Assembly: GCA_000493965.1 (NCBI GenBank)
Contig: AWNV01000001.1
Location: 62,001 to 126,000 of the forward strand
Direction: 5' to 3'
Source: Candidatus Aminicenans sakinawicola JGI OTU-1
Lineage (GTDB): Bacteria > Acidobacteriota > Aminicenantia > Aminicenantales > Aminicenantaceae
DNA length: 64,000 bases
The notes beneath the pieces are model-generated. The model made no database searches, had not been told where the DNA came from, and worked only from the letters and a program-made list of their open reading frames with translations. Of this stretch, positions 28,694 through 37,814 are shown piece by piece (the stretch's first letter is position 1; each line of letters opens with the position of its first letter). The translations under genes and the position numbers were made by a program.

Positions 28694-28718
28694 TTATGTC
28701 ACACCCGAGGTGACATAA
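28694..28718. repeat. Perfect 9-bp inverted repeat after the abiE pair
   Basis: TTATGTCAC (28694-28702) and GTGACATAA (28710-28718) are perfect complements around a 7-base loop. No T-run follows, so it is not a standard terminator on the plus strand. It could be a protein-binding operator, an RNA-processing hairpin or a remnant of a small repeat. Confidence 0.6.
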
Positions 28719-28728
28719 AAGATTAAAA

Positions 28729-30675
28729 ATGAAGATTGTCGATCACTTTTATGAAAGGTTTATTTTAATTGCTCCTGTTATAATTGTACGAATTAGGACT
28801 ATTTATACACGCGAAGGAATATTTGGACTGGTTAAATATATTATAAGGAGATTTTATCGAAAGATACTTTATGTATTAGATACTGATATATTTGGAAGGC
28901 TTCAATTCAAAGATTGGCAAAAAAATATTGAAAGAAGATATTTTAATAAACAATATATAGAAGACATTAGTTATACTGTGGGCGATGATGTAAAATTCTC
29001 AATAATTTTTCCCGTCTGGAACAAACCACAAGCTATAATTCATAAGGCATTATCCTCTGTAGTAAATCAATATTATAAAAACTGGGAGTTGTGCATATCA
29101 GATGGTTCCACCGAAAAGGTTGAGGAAACACGAGAATTTCTAAAAGGGTTTCAGAAGGAAAATCCTGATAAAGTTAAACTAAATTTTCTCAAGAATCCTT
29201 CAGAGATAAATTTAATTGAAAATTCAAATAGTGCAATTGCGATGGCAGAGGGAAACTTCTGTATTTTTTTGGACTGCGATGACGAGATTTCTCTTAACTG
29301 CCTGCTTGAACTAGCTCTTGCAGTTAAACAAAAGCCAGAAGTCGATTTCATTTATAGTGATTTTGATAAGATAGATTTGGAGGGAAACAGATTCAATCCG
29401 TTTTTTTGGCCGGATTGGTCCCCTCATACAATTCTTTCTCAAATGCACACAACTCATGTAACTTGTTATCGGACAGAACTAATAAAAAAACTTGGCGGGC
29501 TTAGGAAAGGAACTGAGGGAGCTCAGGATTGGGATTTGGTCTTAAGACTCAGTGAGCAAACTAACAAAATTGTTCATATCCCAAAGATTCTATATCATTG
29601 GAGGGTTTATAAAGGATCAACTGCGCGAAAAAATAGTGGCGCAAAGGATTGGGTGGATAAAGCACAGAAGAAGGTTTTAACAGATTGGATTAAAAGAAAT
29701 AACCTAAAAGCTGAAGTTATAGAAGGTGCCTTCCAAGGCTCCTGGAGAATTAAATACAGCATAAAAAATTCTCCTGGGGTCTCAATAATAATTCCTTTTC
29801 GTGATAAGGTAATCTATTTAGAAAAATGTGTGAAAAGTATCTTAGAAAAAACAATATATGATAACTATGAAATTGTCATTATAAACAATCGATCTATAAA
29901 GAAAAGTACCTTGGCATACTTGGAAACTATATCAAAGATGGAAAAGATTAAAGTTTTGAATTACGACGAAGCATTCCATTTTGGGAAATTAAATAACTGG
30001 GCTGTAGAACATGTTGATTGTGAATATGTTTTACTCTTAAATAATGATGTGGAAGTAATAAATGAGGAGTGGTTAAATGCAATGCTTGAGTATGCTCAAT
30101 TACCGGAGGTTGGGGAAGTTGGGGCAAAACTTCTTTATCCAGATGGGAAAATTCAGCATGCTGGAATTGGCGTTGGGTTGGGAGGAGCAGCAGCCCATCC
30201 TCACAGGATGCTCAGTGGCGATGGTTTTGGCTTTCAGGGTTGGTTGGTAAATCCTCGTAATGTAATAGCTGTAACAGCCGCCTGTATGATGATTAAACGT
30301 AATTTGTTTTTAGAAATAGGGAGTTTTGATCCACAGTTTGATCCGGCATATCAAGATGTTGATTTTGGCATAAGGCTTTATGAAAAGGGATATTGGAATG
30401 TTTATACTCCTTATGCCAGGCTCTGCCATTATGAATCAGTGACACGCTTTGCCAGTGATTATACTGATACACTCACAAAAGATGCAGAAAACGCTGTAAA
30501 GCTGAGGAAAAAGTGGCCTCAATATGTTGGTATTGACTTCGGGGCAGATCCTTTTTATAGCCCAAACCTTTCTTATGACCATGAAGATATGCGTTTCAGG
30601 ACATATTGGTACCCAGAAGATTGGGGAAAACGAGTGGGTTTAATTTATGATTTTGAAAAAAATAAGAGCTCTTAA
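28729..30675 (+). CDS. Tandem-domain family 2 glycosyltransferase (rhamnosyltransferase-like)
   Basis: 648 residues. After about 85 N-terminal residues come two GT-A domains. Domain 1 has FSIIFPVWNKP, ISDGSTE, LDCDDEIS and EGAQDWDLVLRL, with HIPKILYHWR at the end. Domain 2 has VSIIIPFRDK, NNRS, LLLNNDVEV, GAKLLYPDGKIQHAG and DVDFGIRL. This is the architecture of WsaE/WbdA-like enzymes that add two sugars, often rhamnoses or mannoses, in alternation. The 648-residue length fits the two domains without an N-terminal methyltransferase. A homologue of both domains is in the protein at 44.5 kb. Confidence 0.8.
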   Translation: MKIVDHFYERFILIAPVIIVRIRTIYTREGIFGLVKYIIRRFYRKILYVLDTDIFGRLQFKDWQKNIERRYFNKQYIEDISYTVGDDVKFSIIFPVWNKPQAIIHKALSSVVNQYYKNWELCISDGSTEKVEETREFLKGFQKENPDKVKLNFLKNPSEINLIENSNSAIAMAEGNFCIFLDCDDEISLNCLLELALAVKQKPEVDFIYSDFDKIDLEGNRFNPFFWPDWSPHTILSQMHTTHVTCYRTELIKKLGGLRKGTEGAQDWDLVLRLSEQTNKIVHIPKILYHWRVYKGSTARKNSGAKDWVDKAQKKVLTDWIKRNNLKAEVIEGAFQGSWRIKYSIKNSPGVSIIIPFRDKVIYLEKCVKSILEKTIYDNYEIVIINNRSIKKSTLAYLETISKMEKIKVLNYDEAFHFGKLNNWAVEHVDCEYVLLLNNDVEVINEEWLNAMLEYAQLPEVGEVGAKLLYPDGKIQHAGIGVGLGGAAAHPHRMLSGDGFGFQGWLVNPRNVIAVTAACMMIKRNLFLEIGSFDPQFDPAYQDVDFGIRLYEKGYWNVYTPYARLCHYESVTRFASDYTDTLTKDAENAVKLRKKWPQYVGIDFGADPFYSPNLSYDHEDMRFRTYWYPEDWGKRVGLIYDFEKNKSS

Positions 30676-30695
30676 CCATTTTAAATTGAGAAGAG

Positions 30696-30769
30696 CTGGA
30701 TTTCGCATTTTATAGACATGAATGACTTTTTTTGTTATTATTTTGTCCTATTTATTAACAGAAATCCAG
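30696..30769. repeat. Spaced inverted repeat in an intergenic gap
   Basis: CTGGATTTC (30696-30704) and GAAATCCAG (30761-30769) are perfect complements 56 bases apart in the gap between two glycosyltransferase genes. It may be chance in AT-rich sequence or the ends of a small decayed insertion; no target duplication can be seen. Confidence 0.3.
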
Positions 30770-30782
30770 GATTGAATAGAAA

Positions 30783-31721
30783 ATGAAACTTATCGTACAA
30801 ATCCCTTGTTATAATGAGGCAAATTATTTGCCATTGACCCTGAAAGATATCCCTAAGGAAATAACGGGAATAGATATAATTGAAATCCTCATTATAGATG
30901 ATGGTAGTTCTGATGGCACAGCAGAAGTAGCAGAAAAAAATGGAGTACACCATGTTGTGCGTTTCAAGAAACACAGAGGACTGGCAGCTGCCTTTTCTTC
31001 CGGCCTCGAAGCTTGCTTGCTTAATGGAGCAGATATCATTGTAAACACGGATGCAGATAATCAGTACAATGGTGCTGATATACCCAAGCTTATTAACCCT
31101 ATTTTAAAGGGAGAAGCTGATATTGTTATTGGTGACCGTCAGACTCAAAACGTACCTCATTTTTCATGGATAAAAAAGATACTACAAAAGTGGGGAAGTT
31201 ATATTATTAAACTCCTATCAAAAACGAATATTCCGGATGCCCCGAGTGGATTTCGTGCAATAAATCGAGAAGCCGCCTTTAAGCTCAATATTCTTTCAGA
31301 TTTCTCGTATACATTAGAAACACTTATTCAAGCTGGAAATATAGGCCTTGAAGTAAAAAGTGTTCCCATAAGAACTAACGAAAAGATAAGAGATTCCCGG
31401 CTGTTTAATAATATGTTCTCTTTTCTAAAACAATCAGGCTCTACTATTCTTCGGACTTATACAATGCATAAGCCCTTAAAAATATTTTTAATTTTTGCTG
31501 TGATATTTTTTATTTTAGGATTTATTTTAGGTGTTAGATTTTTATATTTTTTCTACGCTGTACATTCCCAGGGTCATATTCAATCGTTGATATTGAGTGC
31601 GATTTTGTTGATTGCAAGTTTTCTATTAGCAGTTGTTGCAATTTTATCTGATCTGATTGCTTCGAATAGAAAACTTATCGAAGAAACTTTACGGCGAATT
31701 AGAAGAATAGAAAGCAAGTAA
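30783..31721 (+). CDS. Family 2 glycosyltransferase, polyprenyl-phosphate sugar synthase-like
   Basis: 312 residues. The GT-A core has LIVQIPCYNEA, IDDGSSDGT, NTDADNQYNG and DAPSGFRAIN, with a loose DxD. Two hydrophobic segments at about 230-250 and 265-290 follow. This is the layout of DPM1/UgtP-like enzymes, which transfer one sugar to undecaprenyl phosphate and are anchored by the C-terminal helices. It is one of two such enzymes in the window, the other being at 13.4 kb, so different lipid-phosphate sugars may serve different GT-C transferases. Confidence 0.75.
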   Translation: MKLIVQIPCYNEANYLPLTLKDIPKEITGIDIIEILIIDDGSSDGTAEVAEKNGVHHVVRFKKHRGLAAAFSSGLEACLLNGADIIVNTDADNQYNGADIPKLINPILKGEADIVIGDRQTQNVPHFSWIKKILQKWGSYIIKLLSKTNIPDAPSGFRAINREAAFKLNILSDFSYTLETLIQAGNIGLEVKSVPIRTNEKIRDSRLFNNMFSFLKQSGSTILRTYTMHKPLKIFLIFAVIFFILGFILGVRFLYFFYAVHSQGHIQSLILSAILLIASFLLAVVAILSDLIASNRKLIEETLRRIRRIESK

Positions 31722-31757
31722 ACTGATAATAGTTTTGATTGATTAATCGAGGTTCTT

Positions 31758-33065
31758 ATGACAAAAGTTATTATTTTAGGAGCTGGGCTGTCAGGATTAA
31801 GTGCGGCTTATCATTTAAAAGAAAATTATGAAATATTCGATAAAGATGAAAAGGTCGGAGGCTTGTGTCGCTCAATAAAAATAGGCGATTTTATTTTTGA
31901 TTACGGTCCTCATATTCTTTTTCCAAAGGATGAATACATTGCTAAACTAATCAGAAGACTTTTAAATAGAAATTTTCATCATCAACGAAGGGAAGCCTGG
32001 ATTTATCACAAACTTTATGATATTTATACACGTTTTCCTTTCCAATCGCACCTTTACGGTTTACCTGTCTCAGTTGTAAAAGAATGTATTTTAGGCTTTT
32101 TTAATGCACTAAAGAACCCGGATAAAAAGCCTGAGGATTATGAAGAATGGATTATTTGGAATTTTGGAGAAGGTATTGCCGAATATCTAATGATTCCATA
32201 TGCAAAGAAAATATGGACTATGCATCCAGGCAATATGAGCTTCGAATGGGTTTGGAATAGAGTCCCTCGACTTTCTTTAGAAGAATTATTAGAGGGAGCA
32301 CTTCATGATAATCCAAAATTGTTCGGATTTAACACGGAATTTTGGTATCCGCTTCACGGTGGTATAGAAGCTCTTCCGCTTGCTTTTCTTTCTGAAGTTA
32401 AAAATGTAAACTTGAAGATGGAAGTAAGCAAGGTTTATTTAAGTAAAAAATGTGTTGAATTTAACAATAATAAGAAAGTCTTGTTTGAAAAACTTATTTC
32501 TACTCTACCTCTTCCTGAAATTATCAAATATATTGATGATGTTCCAAATGAAGTAAAAAAAGCCTCTCAGGAACTTGAAAATAATTCTGTCTACTGTGTA
32601 AACTTAGGAATAGAACGGGAAAGGATAAGCCCTTACCACTATGTCTATTTCTATGAGCCTGATTTTTTATTTCATCGGATCAGTTATCCAATGAATTTCT
32701 CAAAACATACAGTTCCCAAAGGATGTAGTTCAATTTCTACGGAAACTTCTTATTCCAAATATAAGAAGATTAGCAAGGAAAACATAATAGAAAGAGTTGT
32801 TGAGGATTTAATAAAAGCAAAAATTTTGTTTCCAGACGATAAAATTGTCGTTTCAGATGCTACAGATCTTAGATATGCCTATGTCATATATGACAGAAAC
32901 CACAGAAAAAACGTAAATAAAATACATGATTTTTTGCGCAAAAACAGCATTTTCCCTTGCGGCAGATTTGGTGAATGGGAATATTTTAACATGGATCACA
33001 GTATCGCTAGTGGGAAAAGAATCGCAGAAGAAATTAACACCATTTATAGTAAAGGAATTCTTTAA
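31758..33065 (+). CDS. FAD-dependent oxidoreductase, UGM/protoporphyrinogen-oxidase-like (copy 3)
   Basis: 435 residues: IILGAGLSGLSAAY, KVGGLCRSIK, FDYGPHILFP and C-terminal GRFGEWEYFNMD. It is strongly similar to the next gene along its length, with the same order of motifs, for example RFPFQ(S/A) and GEGIAEYLMIPYAKK. It is therefore one member of a tandem duplication. The reaction is unknown; related enzymes in glycan loci use FAD on nucleotide-sugars or lipid-linked glycans. It ends one base before the next start. Confidence 0.75.
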   Translation: MTKVIILGAGLSGLSAAYHLKENYEIFDKDEKVGGLCRSIKIGDFIFDYGPHILFPKDEYIAKLIRRLLNRNFHHQRREAWIYHKLYDIYTRFPFQSHLYGLPVSVVKECILGFFNALKNPDKKPEDYEEWIIWNFGEGIAEYLMIPYAKKIWTMHPGNMSFEWVWNRVPRLSLEELLEGALHDNPKLFGFNTEFWYPLHGGIEALPLAFLSEVKNVNLKMEVSKVYLSKKCVEFNNNKKVLFEKLISTLPLPEIIKYIDDVPNEVKKASQELENNSVYCVNLGIERERISPYHYVYFYEPDFLFHRISYPMNFSKHTVPKGCSSISTETSYSKYKKISKENIIERVVEDLIKAKILFPDDKIVVSDATDLRYAYVIYDRNHRKNVNKIHDFLRKNSIFPCGRFGEWEYFNMDHSIASGKRIAEEINTIYSKGIL

Positions 33066-33066
33066 A

Positions 33067-34365
33067 TTGAACCCGATTTCTATTTTAGGGGCAGGGCCAA
33101 CTGGTTTAAGCACTGGCTATTATTTAAGAAAAAATTATTCAATTTTGGAAAAGAACAATGAAGTTGGTGGAGGCTGCCGTACAGAAAAAATAAATGGATT
33201 TAGTTTTGATCATGGGGGACATATTTTTTATCCAAAAAAAAAAGAGATACAAGCACTAATTAATAAATTCGTAAAAGATAATTTAAAGTGTATGCCAAGA
33301 GAAGCCTGGGTGTATTCAAAGGACATCTATACGCGTTATCCATTTCAAGCAAATCTATATGGTCATTCTATTCAAGTTGTTAAAGAATGTCTTTTGGGAT
33401 TAATGAAGGCAAAATTAAAATTCGGAGAAAAACCTAATAACTTTACTGATTTTGAGGATTTTATATATAAGGTTTTTGGAGACGGGATTGCGAAACACTT
33501 TATGATCCCATTTAATTTGAAACAATGGGCAGTGCCTTTAAACAAAATGACATTAGAATGGATGGGAAAATTTATTCCACTGCCAACATTAGAAGAAGTT
33601 TTGGATGGAAGCTTGAAAATGTCTCCCCGCTGCATGGGAATCAATGCAAATTTTATCTATCCTCAAAAAGGAGGGATTCAATCTATCTTCGACTCTTTCA
33701 TTCCCTTCCTACAGAACCTTCATATAAAATCTGAAGTAACTTATGTTTCATTAAAAAACAAATCGTTTGAAATAAATGGACAGAAAAAATGCTTCTATGA
33801 AAAGCTCGTTTCAACTATTCCTTTACCAGAGTTGGTTCGAATTATTAAATCTATTCCTTCAGAAATTAGGTTGGCCTCTGAAAAATTAAGATGGACATCG
33901 CTTTTTGTGGTCAATATAGGAATTGATCGGCCTGCAATTTCAAATAAACATCGTGTATATTACCCGGAGGAAAAATATATTTTTCACAAACTTGGTTACT
34001 ATCAGAATCAATCTCCATATATGGTTCCAAATGGTAAAAGTGCGGTTAGCGCAGAAATATCTTTTTCTAAAAATAGGCTTATCAATGAAGACACATTAAT
34101 TGAAAGAACTATAAAAGATTTAATAAAAGCCAGAGTACTTTATCCAGATGATAAAATTGTATTGACTCATATCATAACTATTCCTTATGCATATGCAATT
34201 TATGACCATCAGAGAAAGAAAGCCGTCTCATTTATAAAACAATTTTTGGAAAAGAATGATATTTATCTTTGTGGAAGATATGCTCAATGGGAATATCAAA
34301 ATATGGAGCAGAACATTCTTGCAGGAAAAGCAATGGCTGAAAAATTGAATGCAGAGATTGAATAA
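33067..34365 (+). CDS. FAD-dependent oxidoreductase, UGM/protoporphyrinogen-oxidase-like (copy 4)
   Basis: 432 residues starting at TTG 33067, just after the stop of copy 3; reading further upstream would only overlap copy 3. ISILGAGPTGLSTGYY, EVGGGCRTE, FDHGGHIFYP and C-terminal GRYAQWEYQNME match copy 3 closely. GHIFYP replaces GPHILFP, a small change near the flavin site. The tandem pair suggests two enzymes with related substrates, or a heterodimer, although neither can be tested from sequence. Confidence 0.75.
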   Translation: MNPISILGAGPTGLSTGYYLRKNYSILEKNNEVGGGCRTEKINGFSFDHGGHIFYPKKKEIQALINKFVKDNLKCMPREAWVYSKDIYTRYPFQANLYGHSIQVVKECLLGLMKAKLKFGEKPNNFTDFEDFIYKVFGDGIAKHFMIPFNLKQWAVPLNKMTLEWMGKFIPLPTLEEVLDGSLKMSPRCMGINANFIYPQKGGIQSIFDSFIPFLQNLHIKSEVTYVSLKNKSFEINGQKKCFYEKLVSTIPLPELVRIIKSIPSEIRLASEKLRWTSLFVVNIGIDRPAISNKHRVYYPEEKYIFHKLGYYQNQSPYMVPNGKSAVSAEISFSKNRLINEDTLIERTIKDLIKARVLYPDDKIVLTHIITIPYAYAIYDHQRKKAVSFIKQFLEKNDIYLCGRYAQWEYQNMEQNILAGKAMAEKLNAEIE

Positions 34366-34520
34366 AAAAAATAGGATCATAAAAGGAGCTATTTTCCTTA
34401 AATATCGCGCCAGAATCTGTTTTCTATTCGAGAAAGAAAGCAGGATAAGTAATCACAAGTAAATATGTAAACTTTTTTCATTAGAAAGAATTACTGAATT
34501 TCAGCTTTTACTTTATAGAG

Positions 34521-35366
34521 ATGTCCATGAGATCAATTAATAGAATATTTCCAAGAATATTAATAAGACAATTTTATAGATACCTCACGGATTGTAGGAT
34601 GACAGAAATCGACGAAAATGATTTGAAACAATCTGCGGTTGTTTTCTCACCGCACCCAGATGATGAGACACTTGGTTGTGGTGGTATCATTATTTGCAAA
34701 AAGAGAGAAGGAGCAAATGTAAAAATAATCTTTATGTGTGATGGTTCTGGATCTCACTTGAATCTTTTCACGGCAAGTAAATTGAAGGCTGTACGTACAC
34801 AAGAAGCATTAGCAGCAGCTCAAATGCTTGGAGTTGAGAAAAGGGATGTCACCTTTCTTGGATTTAAAGATAAAGAATTAATAAAACACCAGAACGTAGC
34901 TATCAACAGAGTAATAGAAATCGTTGAACGCTACAAACCTTGCCAAATCTACATTCCATATTATAGAGATGTACTAGCAGATCATATTGTTACAAACAGG
35001 ATTGTAACATCTGCACTTCAAATTTGTAGATCAAAGGCAATCATCTATGAATATCCCATATGGTTCTGGCGTCACTGGCCTTGGGTAAGTATACCAATCA
35101 GTTTCCGTAGAGAAACTCTGTATCGCTTGGCATATAGTCTTGTTGAAGGTATGGGTTTGCGATTACTGCGGGATTTTGGATGCTTCGTTTCCATCAAAGC
35201 AATTTTAGAACTTAAACGTGCAGCGTTAGATCAACATAGATCGCAGATGAAAGGGCTCATATATGATCCAAATTGGCTGACCTTAGGTGATGTATCGAAT
35301 GGAGAGTGGCTGGAATGCTTTTTTCAAGACCGGGAAATTTTTCGTCGATACAGGCTTTTGACTTAA
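34521..35366 (+). CDS. PIG-L/LmbE-family deacetylase
   Basis: 281 residues with FSPHPDDETLGCGG, the zinc-binding PHPDDE motif, and a later ADHIVTN with the third metal histidine. The family removes acetyl groups from GlcNAc-linked substrates such as GlcNAc-PI, mycothiol precursors or bacterial glycans. Here it probably deacetylates a sugar of the polymer or its precursor. The N-terminal 35 residues are basic and not part of the core; ATG 34521 and 34527 are both possible. It ends the plus-strand run, and the next genes are on the other strand. Confidence 0.8.
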   Translation: MSMRSINRIFPRILIRQFYRYLTDCRMTEIDENDLKQSAVVFSPHPDDETLGCGGIIICKKREGANVKIIFMCDGSGSHLNLFTASKLKAVRTQEALAAAQMLGVEKRDVTFLGFKDKELIKHQNVAINRVIEIVERYKPCQIYIPYYRDVLADHIVTNRIVTSALQICRSKAIIYEYPIWFWRHWPWVSIPISFRRETLYRLAYSLVEGMGLRLLRDFGCFVSIKAILELKRAALDQHRSQMKGLIYDPNWLTLGDVSNGEWLECFFQDREIFRRYRLLT

Positions 35367-35550
35367 ATGAAAGCCTTAATTTGTTGGGTAAGATCTTAGT
35401 TGAGGCAACAGTATGCTTATGGTAAGATTTACTCTTGAGGCAGTGAGGTTAAAAAAATAGTTGACGTAAGTCATTCACTATTAAGTCACATAATTTCTGT
35501 GGATTCAGGTCCTTTTATTGTTGCCAGAAAGATATACACTATAAGAGATA

Positions 35551-36720
35551 TCAAAGATTCCTAAAAATTTTGATGATATTATCTACTGACTTATCAATGC
35601 TGAACCTTGAACCAAATGAAGCAATTAATTTAGATTGCCACTTTCTATGGCATGCCCAAGCAATCCCATGAGCTAAATCTAGGCTACTTCCGACGGGAAC
35701 AAGGATACCATTTAAATCTTTATTTATTACCCTGCTTGCAATACCAACGGAGGTAGCAATAATAGGTTTGCCACAACACATAGCCTCAATAACGTTCAAG
35801 CCATACTCCTCATGATAAGAAGGAGAGCAAAATAAGTCGCAAGCATTTAACCAATATTGTACTTCATTGTGTGGCTTTGAACCCACCAACAGTACATTCT
35901 CAGAAAGACCTTGCTTTTTTATTTTCTTTTCTATCTTAGTTCTTAATGGGCCATCTCCAACTATTACTAGATACAGGTTTTCTTCCTTGTAGATTTTTCT
36001 GAAAGCATCTATCAATAAATCAAAACCTTTCTCAGGTGATAATCTACCTAATGCCATAACGATTTTTTTATCCTTCGGCAAATTTAGCTTGGAACGTTGG
36101 TACATCATGTCTAAAGGTTTAAATATATTTATATCAATTCCATTGAAAGTGAGTTCTGTTTTTTGATAAGGAACTCCAAAGAGCCTATTTAAAGCTTTTT
36201 TCATAGAACTGGTTAAAACTAATACTTTATCTACTCGCTTGACTGTATAATTTATAAAAAGTTTTTCTAAATTTATCTTCCCATATCCAATGCTTTTTTG
36301 TCCATGGATAACAAGTACTACCTTTTTCTTTAATTTTTTTGCTAATCTTAATGCAATATATGTATCCGGAAATACCCAATGAGTAAAGAAAATATCACAC
36401 TCTGTAGCAACTCTATATATTAAATCCTTATTTTTAATAATGCTTCTATGAAGTGTAATAAACTCTATCCATTTGATATATTTAGGAAAAGACAGAAATC
36501 TCGGTCGAAGGATTTTAAAATTTCCTTGCGATTCTTTAAAAGGAATCTTTTTAATGCCTGAAAATGTGCTAAAAAAATCCATGAATGGAAAGATTGGCAG
36601 CGGTGCAACTACAGATACATCGACTTTTTTTGACATAGCAGCTGCTATTTCCTTTATAAATATTCCATATGTAGACCTAACTTGATTTGGAAATATATGG
36701 CTAAAAAACAATATTTTCAT
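35551..36720 (-). CDS. Family 4 glycosyltransferase
   Basis: 389 residues of GT-B fold. LVIHGQKSIGYG begins the acceptor-side region, FNGIDINIFKP and ALGRLSPEKGFDLL belong to the C-terminal domain, and EEYGLNVIEAMCCGKPIIAT holds the EX7E nucleotide-sugar motif. The first residues contain HIFPNQVRSTYGIF, the usual P-x-x-GG-like N-terminal loop of GT4. It is the last gene of the minus-strand run that begins with the flippase. About 184 bases of plain AT-rich DNA separate it from the convergent deacetylase. Confidence 0.85.
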   Translation of the reverse strand: MKILFFSHIFPNQVRSTYGIFIKEIAAAMSKKVDVSVVAPLPIFPFMDFFSTFSGIKKIPFKESQGNFKILRPRFLSFPKYIKWIEFITLHRSIIKNKDLIYRVATECDIFFTHWVFPDTYIALRLAKKLKKKVVLVIHGQKSIGYGKINLEKLFINYTVKRVDKVLVLTSSMKKALNRLFGVPYQKTELTFNGIDINIFKPLDMMYQRSKLNLPKDKKIVMALGRLSPEKGFDLLIDAFRKIYKEENLYLVIVGDGPLRTKIEKKIKKQGLSENVLLVGSKPHNEVQYWLNACDLFCSPSYHEEYGLNVIEAMCCGKPIIATSVGIASRVINKDLNGILVPVGSSLDLAHGIAWACHRKWQSKLIASFGSRFSIDKSVDNIIKIFRNL

Positions 36721-36736
36721 GAAAATTATATATAGA

Positions 36737-37765
36737 TTATAAAAGTAATTGATAGTTCGATCTATCTCCTAATCTAACAGCCATTACACAGCGATTACAA
36801 ATAAAATCTGAGGGGCAATGACCATATATTCTTTTGCGAATATTCTGATATTCCTTCGAATTCCATATACTATGAATAGAGGATTTATTAAGATTTCCAA
36901 GCAAAACTTCTCTATGCCAATCGTAGCAACATAGAACTACATCACCATTAAAATGGACTGCCATATATCGGAGAGGATAATCAAATGTACATCCTACAAT
37001 TCTACCCTTATTTTTTGCTTTCCAAACAATATAATTGTTATCAGGAAGTGATTCAGCCCTGTCATTACTTTGTTGAATTTCAATGGGAACTCCTTTGTCT
37101 TCCCAATATTTTAGAGCTTCCAGAAATTCTGCCCTTGGAAGTAAATTTTGTAAGATTGCTATTTTAACCTTTACGTTTTTATTCACTGATAAAAAATAGT
37201 TAATTCTATCTAGAGTTTTATAGAAGTGCAGCCCTACCATATTTTTTTCATAGGTCTCTTTGATTAATCCATGAACACTGAAGCAAATTCGATCTAGTCC
37301 AGAATTAGCTAATCTTTTTGCACGCTCTTTGTCTAGAAGAGAGCCATTGCTAATGATGGAGATATAGGAAGATGGGCATTTTTCTCTAATGTATTCTATC
37401 TTTTTCTCTAATTCAGAATCCATAAGGGGTTCATTCAAAAACTCAGGTGAGATTTCTTTAATTCCATATTGGCTGCATTCGTGGATTATTTTGTAAAAAA
37501 GCGAATCAGTCATCTTCCCCTGAGGAATACTTTTTCTATAACTCTGATAGCGTAGGGGACATACGACACAGCGAGCATTGCATCTCGATTGAGTCTGGAT
37601 AAATAGCCCATTTGGAAATGAGCCAAGGCGTACGGATGAATATATTTTGGGGCTGATTTTCATTGCCGAAAGTTTAGCGTTAAATAAAATTTTCCGCAGA
37701 CGATTTTTCTGTAAAAAATAATTTTTGATCCTTATAAAATTCTTCATTAATTTTGTTCCTCTCAA
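36737..37765 (-). CDS. Radical SAM/SPASM-domain protein
   Basis: 342 residues. CNARCVVC (about residues 63-70) is the CxxxCxxC that binds the radical-SAM 4Fe-4S cluster. EFLNEPLMD and ISNGSLLD are core strands, and the C-terminal region has CTFDYP, CCYDWH and CNRC cysteines of a SPASM-like auxiliary cluster domain, followed by IHSIWNS. Known relatives modify peptides, sugars or cofactors. In glycan loci such genes are suspected in unusual sugar chemistry or carbon-chain rearrangement, but no substrate is known here. ATG 37765 is used; ATG 37747 is also in frame. Confidence 0.75.
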   Translation of the reverse strand: MRGTKLMKNFIRIKNYFLQKNRLRKILFNAKLSAMKISPKIYSSVRLGSFPNGLFIQTQSRCNARCVVCPLRYQSYRKSIPQGKMTDSLFYKIIHECSQYGIKEISPEFLNEPLMDSELEKKIEYIREKCPSSYISIISNGSLLDKERAKRLANSGLDRICFSVHGLIKETYEKNMVGLHFYKTLDRINYFLSVNKNVKVKIAILQNLLPRAEFLEALKYWEDKGVPIEIQQSNDRAESLPDNNYIVWKAKNKGRIVGCTFDYPLRYMAVHFNGDVVLCCYDWHREVLLGNLNKSSIHSIWNSKEYQNIRKRIYGHCPSDFICNRCVMAVRLGDRSNYQLLL

Positions 37766-37814
37766 TTCTTCTTAGCCATTATAACAGTTAATAAAAACAA
37801 AAAATGCTAACTTT

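Noticed and set aside
34417..34443. Imperfect hairpin CTGTTTTCT / AGAAAGCAG-like in the gap after FAD copy 4
   Set aside because: It has a wobble pair and no T-run and is common in AT-rich DNA; not enough for a terminator.
35367..35550. 184-base gap between convergent deacetylase and GT4 genes
   Set aside because: I looked for a terminator, RNA or gene remnant and saw no convincing one.
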